Below, one piece after another: positions 34,149 to 48,951 of a DNA stretch of 64,000 nucleotides. Within the stretch, counting starts at the first letter, position 1; every line of letters starts with the position of its first letter. The position numbers and the translations under genes are program-made. The notes beneath the pieces were generated by a model. It did not search any database, was not told the origin of the DNA, and was given only the letters and a program-made list of their open reading frames with translations. Origin of the DNA: an uncultured Bacteroidota bacterium (GTDB taxonomy: Bacteria; Bacteroidota; Bacteroidia; Bacteroidales; P3); contig CADAQX010000002.1 in NCBI GenBank assembly GCA_902790215.1, positions 1 through 64,000 of the forward strand. The letters run 5' to 3'.

Positions 34149-34156
34149 TATCTTTG
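34149..34156 (+). promoter_or_regulatory. -7 box (TATCTTTG) for tRNA-Arg
   Basis: TATCTTTGCA lies 40 bp upstream of the tRNA, with CTTGC about 20 bp further upstream at the -33 position. Confidence 0.65.
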
Positions 34157-34195
34157 CAACCGCTTTCGAGGGATAGACACCCGAAACACAAAGAT

Positions 34196-34269
34196 GGCTC
34201 CTTAGCTCAACTGAATAGAGCATCTGACTACGGATCAGAAGGTTGCAGGTTTGAATCCTGCAGGAGTCA
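34196..34269 (+). tRNA. tRNA-Arg(ACG)
   Basis: 74 nt cloverleaf. The acceptor GGCTCCT pairs with AGGAGTC (one G-U). D-stem GCTC/GAGC. Anticodon stem TCTGA/TCAGA with loop CTACGGA, anticodon ACG. T-arm GCAGG-TTTGAAT-CCTGC. Discriminator A; CCA is not encoded. Confidence 0.95.
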
Positions 34270-34275
34270 CACACA

Positions 34276-34310
34276 AAAAGACACGCTCACCCAAGCGTGT
34301 CTTTTTTTTT
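34276..34310 (+). terminator. Rho-independent terminator after tRNA-Arg
   Basis: AAAAGACACGCT and AGCGTGTCTTTT form a perfect stem around a 6-nt loop, followed by a run of nine or more Ts to 34310. Confidence 0.9.
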
Positions 34311-34335
34311 GCACCCCCTCCACCCAGCCACACCC

Positions 34336-34440
34336 GCTGATTGCTTGATTGTGTAAATACGTTGTCCGTTGATAAGTTGATAAGTTTATACGGCTCGCAA
34401 CATATCAACATATCAACAAAACACAAGCATTCATGCAATC
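34336..34440. repeat. Nested hairpin repeat, inverted relative to 3945-4083
   Basis: Outer arms GATTGCTTGATTGTGTAAAT and CAAGCATTCATGCAATC; inner core CGTTGTCCGTTGATAAGTTG through the apex GTTTATACGGCTCGCAAC to CATATCAACATATCAAC. The ~60-nt inner core is almost identical to the reverse complement of 3986-4050. Confidence 0.85.
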
Positions 34441-34450
34441 TCTTTCAAGG

Positions 34451-34690
34451 GTCGTCATTTATTCGATCGTTATTCGCTCGTTTTCCCATCGTTCTCCCTT
34501 TCAGAAAGGGAAAAATGAGGGAAACACATCGGAAAACGATAAGACAAAGAACGACGCAACACCGAGCCCGGAAGGCACATAGAAGAACGTTGGGGACAAA
34601 TATGCGACACTTTCGGAACGTTGAGGAAGGTTGGCGAAAGTTGGCGTTATTTATCACAGCATAAAATGTAACTTCCGCGCGAAGCGGCAG
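34451..34690 (-). repeat. Long non-coding repeat (~240 bp), copy 2
   Basis: Reverse-complement counterpart of 8665-8908, running GTCGTCATTTATTCGATCGT to TTCCGCGCGAAGCGGC. Both copies sit next to a CAATCAAGC-type hairpin. Confidence 0.85.
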
Positions 34691-34720
34691 GCGTCTCACC
34701 GAGCTGTTGATATGTTTATG

Positions 34721-34780
34721 AATTGAAAGTTGAAAATTGAGAGTTGAAAGTTGCTGACGCACCTGGATAATTCTCAACAT
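34721..34780. repeat. Hairpin repeat, ATTGAAA arms, inverted apex
   Basis: Left arm AATTGAAAGTTGAAAATTGA and beyond; apex GCTGACGCACCTGGATA, the reverse complement of TATCCAGGTGCGTCAGC; a short right arm ATTCTCAACAT. Confidence 0.8.
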
Positions 34781-34896
34781 ATTAAACCCACAAACTCTCA
34801 AACCCTAAATTTTTTTTCAGCAAGTGTAGTTTTTTGGCATTTTATTACGTTCTTATTGCGAAAATGCAAGTTTGTCAAATAAAAATAATGTTATTA

Positions 34897-36615
34897 ATGC
34901 GTAAATTTATTCTTTCTGTATCAATGCTTCTGATGACGTTCGCCATATCGGCGCAAACGTTTGTGTCCACAACACCCGGCAAGCGCAATGTGCTTATTGA
35001 GGAATACACGGGTGTTCGTTGTCAGTATTGCCCCATGGGGCACAAGGCCACGGATTTCACCCTCAGTTCTTTTCCGGGCAGGGCTTTTGCCATCAACATT
35101 CACCAGGGCATGTTTGCCGCCCAATACACCACACAGTGGGGCAATGCTTTGGCCACTCAAGCCGGTGTTCAGGGCTACCCATCTTCGTCATTGAACCGTC
35201 ATTCGTTCGGCGGGGGCACTATTCAGATTGACCCGGGTCAGGCATATCCATACGCCATGCAAATGATGGAGCAGGAGGCACCTGTCAATGTCGCTGCCAC
35301 GGTCGACCTCGACCCGGCCACGCGCCTGATGGTTGTGAAGGTAGAGGTTTATTATCCCGGCAATGGCCCGGGCAACTTCAATATGCTCAATGTGGCTTTG
35401 GTACAGAATAATGTTTTGGGAAGCCAAACGGGCGGTTCCCAATATTACCCCGAGAATATGGTGAACGGCCAATACCGACACATGCACATACTCCGCCACC
35501 TCCTTACCGGCCAGTGGGGCGACACCATCCATAACGTCACTGCCGGGTCGTTCTTCACCAAAGAGTATGCCTATGTCGTGCCACAGCAGATTGGCGACCT
35601 TGCCATCAGTAATCTTGACGACCTCAGCGTTCTCGTATTTGTGTGTCAGGACAAGAAAGAGGTGCTCAACGTGTGCGAGGCCATTCGCAAGGGCGACAAA
35701 GCCTACGTTGCCTATGGCGACAAAGGCGGCTACGAGTGCTCGCTCGACTACCACCCATATGTCTCCTTGGTCAACCCCTCAGACAAGCCTATCGGTGACC
35801 TTCGCTTCGAGATAAACGGCTCAACCGTTGTGCGCCACAAGACCATTGCACCCTACTCCACCGACACGGTGCAGGTGGCATCGTTCAGCATAACGGACAT
35901 GCCCGAAAACCATCAACAATATGGCGAAACCGTCAATGTGAGATTTACGGGATTCTCGACCAATGGCTCGCAGGTTAATGTCAGCCAAAACGCCTTGACT
36001 ATCGACTATGCCAATGTGGACATCTACACGGCAGCAGGCCCCTTGACACTGAGCATCAAATACGACAACTATCCACAAGAAGTGTCGTTCTCATTGGCGG
36101 GAATCGCCGACTGCCAGTACTACTATCGTGTTGTGGGTGATGGCAACGATGTCGGCCAAACGGTCAACTACACCCTTTCGCCCGCCAATGCCGGCCTCTA
36201 TAGATTCAAACTGACAGACGTGGGCGCCGACGGACTGAACGGAACCGTGACGGTCACCGATGCCGCAAACAACACCCTCTTCAGCCGCAACGCCAAAGAC
36301 CTGTTGGTATGGGACAACTACTATTTCAACATTACAACTCCCGGCACCGACGGTCCCATCGGCACTGTTGTGGGAATAGAGGAACCCGATGTCCCGACTG
36401 CGGAATTAAACGTATGGCCCAATCCGGTGAGCAATGTGCTCCACCTGTCTGACGGTCCCGATATTCGTCGTGTCGAGGTGCTGGACCTTTCCGGGCGTGT
36501 ACAGTCCACCTCCACAAGTCGCGAGGTCAATGTCTCGGACTTGCCCGCCGGACTTTACCTACTCCGTGTGGTAACGGTCGAAGGCATTACAACCAAGAAA
36601 TTCATTAAACAATAA
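34897..36615 (+). CDS. Omp28-related thioredoxin-like protein with T9SS type A sorting domain
   Basis: 572 aa from the ATG at 34897. Signal peptide (LLMTFAISAQ). The Omp28/thioredoxin-like region begins GKRNVLIEEYTGVRCQYCPM with C42 and C45 (CxxC) and continues through INIHQGMFA to a beta-sandwich. A type A C-terminal sorting domain (about 500-572: ELNVWPNPVSNVLHLS, VEVLDLSGRVQ, LPAGLYLLRVV, KKFIKQ) ends it. Proteins of this type are T9SS cargo and surface-located; the CxxC may act in disulfide chemistry or haem/peptide binding. First gene of the protease cluster, 14 bp from the next. Confidence 0.88.
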   Translation: MRKFILSVSMLLMTFAISAQTFVSTTPGKRNVLIEEYTGVRCQYCPMGHKATDFTLSSFPGRAFAINIHQGMFAAQYTTQWGNALATQAGVQGYPSSSLNRHSFGGGTIQIDPGQAYPYAMQMMEQEAPVNVAATVDLDPATRLMVVKVEVYYPGNGPGNFNMLNVALVQNNVLGSQTGGSQYYPENMVNGQYRHMHILRHLLTGQWGDTIHNVTAGSFFTKEYAYVVPQQIGDLAISNLDDLSVLVFVCQDKKEVLNVCEAIRKGDKAYVAYGDKGGYECSLDYHPYVSLVNPSDKPIGDLRFEINGSTVVRHKTIAPYSTDTVQVASFSITDMPENHQQYGETVNVRFTGFSTNGSQVNVSQNALTIDYANVDIYTAAGPLTLSIKYDNYPQEVSFSLAGIADCQYYYRVVGDGNDVGQTVNYTLSPANAGLYRFKLTDVGADGLNGTVTVTDAANNTLFSRNAKDLLVWDNYYFNITTPGTDGPIGTVVGIEEPDVPTAELNVWPNPVSNVLHLSDGPDIRRVEVLDLSGRVQSTSTSREVNVSDLPAGLYLLRVVTVEGITTKKFIKQ

Positions 36616-36629
36616 AATACTAAACTACT

Positions 36630-37118
36630 ATGAAGAACATGATTCGATTATTTATGGCGGGCATGATAGCCGTGGCGACCCTTGGCTTTGTGGCTTGCGA
36701 AAAGGAACCTGCCAACAACAATCAACCCAGTGGCAACACTGATCCGACCGATCTTGTATATGAGACCCTTGTGGGAACCGAATGGGAAGGCACCTATGCC
36801 ACCACCACCCAAACGCAGTATGGCACCGTGCCATGCACCATCCATTGGACGGTCGATTTTCTCCGCGACGGCAAGGGCGAGGTAATGTTCTGGTTAGAAA
36901 GCCAAGCCTTCGACGCCGACCAGTATTCTTGGGAGATGACCTACACCTACGACGGACACAACGCAGGTGTCATCACCGACGCGGACGGCAACTGGCCCTT
37001 CACCCTCGACCCCTACAACCGGACCATGAGTGTGACCCTCCAGTTCCAGACCCAGCATGAAGAGGGAGGCCAGATGTTCACCTACGGCGGCCCCACAACG
37101 CTGCACCAGACAAGATAA
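36630..37118 (+). CDS. Small lipoprotein, candidate C10-protease inhibitor (paralogue 1)
   Basis: 162 aa. Lipobox GFVAC (C23). The mature part looks like a single small beta-barrel: VGTEWEGTYAT, VPCTIHWTVDFL, WEMTYTYDGHNAGVI, NRTMSVTLQF, GPTTLHQTR. The same strand order recurs in the paralogue at 41283 (TSWQGVYSG, LPCVLTWTMDF, ACTYTYDGRRGEIV, NRTFTIDLRI, GLTTFHQIR). The two copies bracket two C10 proteases. In B. fragilis, C10 proteases are encoded beside small inhibitors (Bfi proteins), so an inhibitor role is plausible; sequence alone cannot prove it. Confidence 0.6.
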   Translation: MKNMIRLFMAGMIAVATLGFVACEKEPANNNQPSGNTDPTDLVYETLVGTEWEGTYATTTQTQYGTVPCTIHWTVDFLRDGKGEVMFWLESQAFDADQYSWEMTYTYDGHNAGVITDADGNWPFTLDPYNRTMSVTLQFQTQHEEGGQMFTYGGPTTLHQTR

Positions 37119-37129
37119 AATTGAAATTA

Positions 37130-37245
37130 TTGCTTGAATGCTTGAATGTGTTAATGCTTGAGTGCTGGCGCAGTCAAATTACTCAAACAATCAAACAATC
37201 AAGCAATCACTCATGCAATCAAACAATCAGACAATCAAGCAATCG
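37130..37245. repeat. Hairpin repeat, CAATCAAGC arms, apex TGCTGGCGCAGTCAAATTA
   Basis: ATTGCTTGAATGCTTGAATG pairs with CTCAAACAATCAAACAATCA, followed by an extended one-sided CAATCA array up to the C10 start. It lies in the leader of the first C10 protease. Confidence 0.85.
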
Positions 37246-37252
37246 CAATAAG

Positions 37253-39223
37253 ATGAATAGATTACTGACAATCTTGGCCGCGCTGGTACTTGTCTGCTGC
37301 CTGTCATCAGTCCATGCCGCACCCGTCAGTGCAGAGCGGGCAGCCATAGTGGCGCAGAACTTTCTGGCACAGACAATGAACGCCGGCACATGCACGGGAA
37401 AAACCCAGACAACAGACCAACTCAAGCAACAGACATGGCAATTCGATGCCGTCTATCTGTTCACCCTACCTCAGGGAGGCTGGGTGATGGTTGCCGCCGA
37501 CGACTGTGCCCGTCCCGTGCTGGCATACTCGTTGACCGGCAGACTCAACCCTGAAGCTGTGGCGGTGCAAAATATCGTCAGCGTCTATCAGCAGGAAATC
37601 GACCAAGTCTGCAAAGTCAAGGGTGCCCCTCGTCATGAGGAGTGGTTTCTGCTGGAAAGTGGAAAATCCCTCAAGCAAGCAGAAGAAGAGGAGGTGGGAC
37701 CCCTGCTGACCACCCAGTGGTATCAGAAATCGCCCTACAACCAGCTTTGTCCCAGCTATACTATGACAGGCTGCGTGGCCACCGCCATGGCGCAGGTGAT
37801 GAAATACTGGAACTATCCCGCCTTTGGGCGAGGTAGCCACTCCTACACCGACGACTCGGGCTATGGCATGCAAAGTGCAGACTTCGGCGACACCCGTTAC
37901 GACTGGGACAACATGCCCAACCGCCTGACAGGAGGCTCCACTGCCGCTGAAAAGACAGCCGTTGCCACACTTATGTATCACTGTGGCGTAAGCGTCAATA
38001 TGCATTATTCCACCGTGTACAGCGGAACGAGTCTCAACAAATGCGAAGTCGCCATGCCCGAGTATTTCCGCTACAACCGCCATGATATCCGCTACCGTGC
38101 CAAAGGGCAGATGAGCAACGACGCATGGACCGACACGCTGATAGCTGAACTCCGACTGCACCGTCCCATCCTGCATGGAGGCATCGGCCCTGCCGGAGGA
38201 CACTGCTTTGTGTGCGACGGCTTCAATGCGCAGCGCTATCTCCACTTCAACCTCGGCGAGGACGGTGAAGGTGACGGATACTATCAGGTCGGTGCCATCA
38301 CCTATGGTTCATACTCATTCAATCAAGCCAACGAAGCAATACTGGGTCTGCACCCTGAATACAGTCTCTGCCTCAATGCCGAGACCGTGAGCTTTACTCG
38401 CAGTGCCGCGCAGCAGCAGGTATGGCTCTGCACCAGCGACACCGTCGACGCACCCTGGACCGCCACCGTATCAAACGACAGTCCTGGATCCGACAATTGG
38501 ATACAAGTCGGCAACACCGCCTTCAGCCATCTCGGACAAGTCACCATCAGCGTAACCGAAAACAACACCGGAGCAGAACGCACTGGCACCGTGCTCTTCA
38601 CCCAGGGCAGCCTCACCGCAACGCTTCGCGTGGTGCAGGAGGCCTATGACCCTGCCACTGACTACTGCCCCTTGACGGTGGAAATGGAAAACACCCACAA
38701 CGAACCGTGGGCAGGTGATGCACACCTGAGCTTTGAGTCCCTCAGCGGCACAATCTATGGCACAGCCCAGCATACGGCCAACGGTCCTTCCAGCACGACA
38801 ACCGTAAGCGTTGCCCCGCACGATGTCATGGTGCGTTGGCATCCCGGTGGTGCACTGGATCGCTATATCAACTACAAAGTGAAGAATCGCCACGGCGAAG
38901 TCCTTGTAGAGGTCAACAATGCCTACTTCGACGGCGACGATGTGCTGATATCCTGGCCTTGCAGTCGTCTTGGCATAGACGACCCGCAGAACGCAGTGCA
39001 GGAATGGAACATTTCTCCCAACCCCACCACGGGACGGCTCACCGTCACTGGCGGCAACGACAAAGGACAATCCGTGCGTTTGGAGATTGTCGATGCCACT
39101 GGGCGGGTAATGCTACACACCACGGGACTTTCTGCCGACATTACCCCTCTCGGCTCGGGAGTCTACTACATTCGTATAATAACTGACAATACCATCACAG
39201 TAAAGAAGGTGGTAAAGAACTAA
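37253..39223 (+). CDS. C10-family (streptopain-like) cysteine protease with T9SS type A sorting domain
   Basis: 656 aa from the ATG at 37253; the longer frame upstream is repeat sequence. Signal peptide (LAALVLVCCLSSVHA), Spi-type prodomain (about 24-145, with GGWVMVAADDCARPVLAYS), then the catalytic domain with YTMTGCVATAMAQVMKYW (C174) and GGHCFVCDGF (H317). A middle BACON-like/beta region (FTRSAAQQQVWLCTSDT) and a type A sorting domain (WNISPNPTTGRLTV to KKVVKN) complete it. Secreted broad-specificity protease, activated by prodomain removal. It is 4 bp upstream of a second C10 gene. Confidence 0.93.
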   Translation: MNRLLTILAALVLVCCLSSVHAAPVSAERAAIVAQNFLAQTMNAGTCTGKTQTTDQLKQQTWQFDAVYLFTLPQGGWVMVAADDCARPVLAYSLTGRLNPEAVAVQNIVSVYQQEIDQVCKVKGAPRHEEWFLLESGKSLKQAEEEEVGPLLTTQWYQKSPYNQLCPSYTMTGCVATAMAQVMKYWNYPAFGRGSHSYTDDSGYGMQSADFGDTRYDWDNMPNRLTGGSTAAEKTAVATLMYHCGVSVNMHYSTVYSGTSLNKCEVAMPEYFRYNRHDIRYRAKGQMSNDAWTDTLIAELRLHRPILHGGIGPAGGHCFVCDGFNAQRYLHFNLGEDGEGDGYYQVGAITYGSYSFNQANEAILGLHPEYSLCLNAETVSFTRSAAQQQVWLCTSDTVDAPWTATVSNDSPGSDNWIQVGNTAFSHLGQVTISVTENNTGAERTGTVLFTQGSLTATLRVVQEAYDPATDYCPLTVEMENTHNEPWAGDAHLSFESLSGTIYGTAQHTANGPSSTTTVSVAPHDVMVRWHPGGALDRYINYKVKNRHGEVLVEVNNAYFDGDDVLISWPCSRLGIDDPQNAVQEWNISPNPTTGRLTVTGGNDKGQSVRLEIVDATGRVMLHTTGLSADITPLGSGVYYIRIITDNTITVKKVVKN

Positions 39224-39227
39224 TCCC

Positions 39228-41255
39228 ATGAAAAAAACACTTCTATTCATAACCTTGTGTCTGGTTACCGGTTTCGCCGTAGCTAAACCAGTGTCGCAAA
39301 CTGCCGCCACCCGCGTGGCCAACCAGTTCTGGCAGTCGGTGCTACATGGCCAGGGACAGCTACATCCTATGCCGTGGCAATACAGTGAAATCTACCTGTT
39401 CGTGGGCGACCAGGGAGGCTTTGTCATGGTGTCGGCCGATGACTGTGCTCGCCCGGTGATAGCCTATTCGCTCCATGGCAGCCTGTCGCAGGGGACGTTG
39501 CCCATTCAGCTGTCCCAAAGGATGGAGGCCTACTGTGACTTGATTGCCGAAGGCGTAAACAAACGGGTCTCTGCCTCTGCAGCCGATGCTGCGCAGTGGG
39601 AGCAATTGATGAGTGGCATAGAGCCTAAAGACGGCGACAACGACGACCGTGTGGGTCCGCTGTTGGAAACCCATTGGCACCAAGACGGAGGCTATGCCCT
39701 GCTCACCCCGCAGCACACCCCCACAGGCTGTGCGGCTACAGCACAGGCACAAGTGATGCGCTACTGGCGTTATCCCGCCTTCGGCCATGGCTACGAGACC
39801 TACAATTGTCCGCCCTATGGAGCCCAGTCGGCCGATTTCTCCCACACTCTTTACGACTGGGGCAATATGCCTGACCAGGTGTCTTTGGGCAGTCCGTATG
39901 AGCAGCAGTTGGCTGTTTCCACGCTGATGTATCATGTGGGTGTCAGCCTCCATATGGGTTATGCGCCCGGCGGAAGCGCCGCCGCCGGCGTGGTCGGGCG
40001 GCCGGGTGTGCCCAGTATTGACAATTCGCTCAAGGACCATTTCTATTATAGCCGCAGTATGCGGCCTATCTTCAGGACCGACGGCTATTCCGACCAGCAG
40101 TGGGCTGACAGCCTCGTCACCGAGTTGCGTCTGCATCACCCCATAATTTATTGCGGTGTGGCTCCCGAGGGAGGGCACGGCTTTGTGTGCGACGGCTATG
40201 AGTTCCGCGGCAGCCGGGTCTTTTTCCATTTCAATTTCGGCTGGAGCGGCAACGGCGACGGCTACTATACCGTTGACGATATCTGCCCCAACGTCAGCCC
40301 GACGGGCGAAGTGGGCTCTGTGTACCACTTTAACCAGAGTAACCAGGCGTTGCTCGGCGCTGTGCCGGACGGTGAACTCCATGTCAGCGACTCGATGCTC
40401 ACCTTCACCCGTGAGGGCGGCAACCGCCAGCTGCTTTTCTGCGGTATCGACACGGCGTCGGCATGGGGCGACGGGGAATCCCCGCTGGTGATCTCTGCCG
40501 ACCAGCCTTGGGTGACTGTGGAGCGTAACGAGGCGGAACCCGTCGGAGCGACGGGGAACCCCCTCTGGTATATTGTTGCAGCCGAAGAAAACACAACGGG
40601 CAGCGAGCGCCAAGCCACCATCACCTTTACGCGGGAGGGTCGGGGAACTACTGCTGGTATGTCGAGCGTCTCCGTCACGGTGGTGCAGACCTACTACTCG
40701 CCCGAAGAATATTGTCCCCTCACGGTGGTGATGGAAAGCACTCGCGGCGGCGGCTGGGAAGGCGGCGCGCATCTGAGCTTCGAGAGCCTTTCGGGCTACG
40801 TGTATGGCACGGCGGCGCTCGCGTCGGGCAGCAGTGCCACTGTGGAGGTGGGTGTGGCGCCACACGATGTGAATGTGGTCTTCCATCACGGGGGCGGCAC
40901 GGACCGCTATATCAACTACCGTGTGCTGAACCGCCACGGTGAGGAGCTGGTGGGAGTGGACTATGCTTTCATGAACGGCGGCACCCATTTTATCGAGTGG
41001 CCGTGCGCCCGTCTGGGCATAGAGGGACAGCCCGCCGAGGCTTCGGCCTGCCGGGTGTGGCCCAATCCCGCTCGCGATGTGCTGCACATCGAAGCCGCCG
41101 CACTGCTGTGCGCGGAGCTGTACGACATGTATGGCCGCTGTGTGGCGACGACATCGGGCAGCGACATGAACCTTGCCGGCCTGCCGACGGGGGTCTATTT
41201 CCTGCGTGCCGTGACGGACAAGGGAGTGTCGGAGTATAGGATAATTAAAAACTAA
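39228..41255 (+). CDS. C10-family cysteine protease, second copy, with T9SS type A sorting domain
   Basis: 675 aa. Signal peptide (LLFITLCLVTGFAVA), Spi-type prodomain (about 20-140: GGFVMVSADDCARPVIAYS), catalytic Cys in HTPTGCAATAQAQVMRYW (C168), His in APEGGHGFVCDGYE. C-terminal layout matches the preceding gene, including Y-I-N-Y-R-V-L-N-R-H-G-E and CRVWPNPARDVLHIEA to YRIIKN. It diverges clearly from copy 1, so it is an old duplication with possibly different specificity. The following lipoprotein starts 27 bp later. Confidence 0.93.
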   Translation: MKKTLLFITLCLVTGFAVAKPVSQTAATRVANQFWQSVLHGQGQLHPMPWQYSEIYLFVGDQGGFVMVSADDCARPVIAYSLHGSLSQGTLPIQLSQRMEAYCDLIAEGVNKRVSASAADAAQWEQLMSGIEPKDGDNDDRVGPLLETHWHQDGGYALLTPQHTPTGCAATAQAQVMRYWRYPAFGHGYETYNCPPYGAQSADFSHTLYDWGNMPDQVSLGSPYEQQLAVSTLMYHVGVSLHMGYAPGGSAAAGVVGRPGVPSIDNSLKDHFYYSRSMRPIFRTDGYSDQQWADSLVTELRLHHPIIYCGVAPEGGHGFVCDGYEFRGSRVFFHFNFGWSGNGDGYYTVDDICPNVSPTGEVGSVYHFNQSNQALLGAVPDGELHVSDSMLTFTREGGNRQLLFCGIDTASAWGDGESPLVISADQPWVTVERNEAEPVGATGNPLWYIVAAEENTTGSERQATITFTREGRGTTAGMSSVSVTVVQTYYSPEEYCPLTVVMESTRGGGWEGGAHLSFESLSGYVYGTAALASGSSATVEVGVAPHDVNVVFHHGGGTDRYINYRVLNRHGEELVGVDYAFMNGGTHFIEWPCARLGIEGQPAEASACRVWPNPARDVLHIEAAALLCAELYDMYGRCVATTSGSDMNLAGLPTGVYFLRAVTDKGVSEYRIIKN

Positions 41256-41282
41256 AAGGTAAAAACTAAAAAAATAAACAAA

Positions 41283-41774
41283 ATGAAAAAGTTTTTTTTA
41301 CTGTCTTTGATGGCCGTTGCGGTCATTGCTTTCGCTTCGTGCGGGAAGGAACCCGCAGCCAATAACCCCGCAGGGCCGGACTCGCCCGAAGTCCCGCAGG
41401 CCATGGACATTGTGCACACATCGTGGCAGGGGGTCTATAGCGGCACCGTTGTGCATCCTCAGGCGGGCACGCTCCCCTGTGTCCTGACTTGGACGATGGA
41501 CTTTGTCGACGAGACCAATGTCAGCATCCTCCTCGAGGTGGTGACGGGCGGTCAGGCGCAGCAGCCGCAGGAGATGGCCTGTACCTATACCTATGACGGC
41601 CGCAGGGGCGAGATTGTCAGCGAGGAGGATGGCGAGGTGCAGCGCGACCCCTTCGAGATTGACCCCGTCAATCGCACCTTCACCATCGACCTGCGCATCA
41701 CCACAGGTTTCTCGCAGGAGAACCCGCAGGTTGTGGGCGGCCTCACCACGTTCCATCAAATCAGAAAAAGTTGA
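41283..41774 (+). CDS. Small lipoprotein, candidate C10-protease inhibitor (paralogue 2)
   Basis: 163 aa. Lipobox AFASC (C20), then GKEPAANN, closely like CEKEPANNN of the 36630 gene. The beta-strand order is shared with that paralogue over the full length. Placement directly after the second C10 gene mirrors protease-inhibitor operons. The outer-membrane anchor would keep it in the periplasm or on the surface, where it could protect the cell from its own proteases. Inference from context. Confidence 0.6.
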   Translation: MKKFFLLSLMAVAVIAFASCGKEPAANNPAGPDSPEVPQAMDIVHTSWQGVYSGTVVHPQAGTLPCVLTWTMDFVDETNVSILLEVVTGGQAQQPQEMACTYTYDGRRGEIVSEEDGEVQRDPFEIDPVNRTFTIDLRITTGFSQENPQVVGGLTTFHQIRKS

Positions 41775-41863
41775 AAGTTGAGAGTTGAAAGTTGAGAGTT
41801 ATCCGTGTGCGGCAGCAACTTTCAATTTTGAATTTCGAATTTCGAATTTCAAATTTCAAAATT
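41769..41863. repeat. Hairpin repeat, ATTGAGA/GTTGAAA arms, apex TATCCGTGTGCGGCAGC
   Basis: Begins at the stop of the 41283 lipoprotein gene. GTTGAAAGTTGAGAGTTGAA pairs with AACTTTCAATTTTGAATTTC; the right arm runs on as GAATTTCGAATTTC units, followed by a one-sided CAATCA array to about 41892. Confidence 0.85.
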
Positions 41864-41921
41864 AATCAGCAATCAGACAATCACGCAATCAAAATAATAA
41901 CATTTAAAAAAGTATCACAAA

Positions 41922-42701
41922 ATGAAAAAGAACATTTTCAGACTGCTATGCGTTACGCTGCTGGCAGGCATGGCTTTTGTATCATGCGAAAGAGAGTACA
42001 TCACAAGCGGCAAACACACCGTAACTGTTACTTCGGCCAACGAACAGATGGGCAAGGCTTACGGCGGCGGCCAGTTCGACGCGGGCGCGACGGTCCGTAT
42101 CTGGGGCACTCCGGAGATAGGCTATCAGTTCGACCGCTGGAATGACGGCAACACCGACAATCCCCGCAACATCACTGTGAGCGGCGATGTGACCTACACT
42201 GCCTATTTCAAGGCTGTCGGCTCCGACCCCGACACCAATGGTGGCGGTGGCGGCGAGACCCCGGGCCAATTCACGGCGACTGTCGTGGTGGACGGCACCC
42301 CCTATAGCGGTATCGCCCTGGTGAGCACGGGTCAAAGCGACAATCTCTTCAACCTTGCCGTATTTATCGGCGAGCAGGGACCTGCTTTTGTCACCTATAT
42401 CCTGCCGCGTTCGGGCAACCAGTCTATCAGCGACGGCATCCAGTGTTTCTTCTATGGCAGCGAGAGCGACTTTGTCGAGACCTCGCAGGGTACATTCCCG
42501 CCCTATCTGACCGTGCCTTCAGCTGGATGCACCTACGACGTGAATGTCACTGCCCTCGACATCAACGCCCAGACCGTCACGCTGTCGGCCAGCGGTACGA
42601 TGCTCGACATTGCAGCCAACGAGGCTGGCCAGCCCCGACTGGTTTCTTTCATGGTCTCGATAGACGGCTCTTTCCAGTATCCCGGAACACCGTCGAAATA
42701 A
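41922..42701 (+). CDS. Lipoprotein with divergent InlB B-repeat-like domain
   Basis: 259 aa. Lipobox AFVSC (C22). A B-repeat-like/Bacterial repeat domain (about 30-90) shows HTVTVTSANEQMGKAYGGGQ, GYQFDRWNDGNTDNPR and ITVSGDVTYTAYFK. A Gly-rich linker (about 95-110) and a C-terminal beta domain of unknown family follow. Probably surface-exposed. Last gene of the C10 cluster before a hairpin and terminator; whether it takes part in protease control is unknown. Confidence 0.75.
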   Translation: MKKNIFRLLCVTLLAGMAFVSCEREYITSGKHTVTVTSANEQMGKAYGGGQFDAGATVRIWGTPEIGYQFDRWNDGNTDNPRNITVSGDVTYTAYFKAVGSDPDTNGGGGGETPGQFTATVVVDGTPYSGIALVSTGQSDNLFNLAVFIGEQGPAFVTYILPRSGNQSISDGIQCFFYGSESDFVETSQGTFPPYLTVPSAGCTYDVNVTALDINAQTVTLSASGTMLDIAANEAGQPRLVSFMVSIDGSFQYPGTPSK

Positions 42702-42714
42702 TGATTGTTGAATG

Positions 42715-42772
42715 TTGATAAGTTGATAAGTTTATACGGCTCGCATCATATCAACATATCAACGTATCAACA
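42715..42772. repeat. Hairpin repeat, TTGATAAG arms, apex GTTTATACGGCTCGCATC
   Basis: GTTGATAAGTTGATAAG pairs with CATATCAACATATCAAC. Third copy of the core nested in 3945-4083 and 34336-34440; here it stands without complete outer arms. Confidence 0.85.
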
Positions 42773-42838
42773 TTAACACAATCAAGCAATCATGCAATCA
42801 AGCAATAAAAAAAGCGTTGTTTTTTAAACAGTTGACCA

Positions 42839-42880
42839 GGAGGGGCGGCCGTTGCGTGGCCGTCCTTCCGTTTTTTTTTG
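42839..42880 (+). terminator. Terminator after the C10/lipoprotein cluster
   Basis: GGAGGGGCGGCC and GGCCGTCCTTCC form a stem with two mismatches or wobbles around a 7-nt loop, then nine or more Ts. Confidence 0.8.
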
Positions 42881-43001
42881 TCGCGGTGTGTCACTTTTGG
42901 TGCGTCTTGTGGCTCTAATCGTTATGGATATTTACGGCGGCAGTGGGGGCAATATTTTGCCCTTTTTGTCGTTATTGTCAAGTTGAATAATATTTTGCAC
43001 C

Positions 43002-48950
<5,949 letters not shown>

Positions 48951-48951
48951 A

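Larger units (their letters stand above)
34311..34896. other. 586-bp gene-free stretch made of repeats
   Basis: Contains a nested hairpin (34336-34440), copy 2 of the ~240-bp element (34451-34690), an ATTGAAA hairpin (34721-34780) and a short AT-rich leader of the Omp28-like gene. Open frames on both strands here consist of repeat sequence. Confidence 0.8.
42702..43001. other. 300-bp gap: hairpin repeat, terminator, alpha-2-macroglobulin leader
   Basis: TTGATAAG hairpin with the apex GTTTATACGGCTCGCATC (42715-42772), a one-sided CAATCA array (to about 42808), a terminator (42839-42880) and ~120 bp of leader. A TATTTTGC sequence at 42991 is an imperfect -7 box too close to the ATG to be decisive. 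Confidence 0.7.

Noticed and set aside
34445..34801. Possible hypothetical protein on the minus strand in the 34.3-34.9 kb gap
   Set aside because: Made entirely of the ~240-bp element and the ATTGAAA hairpin. The other copy at 8665-8908 does not keep the frame.
39360..41087. 575-codon minus-strand open frame
   Set aside because: Antisense to the second C10 protease.
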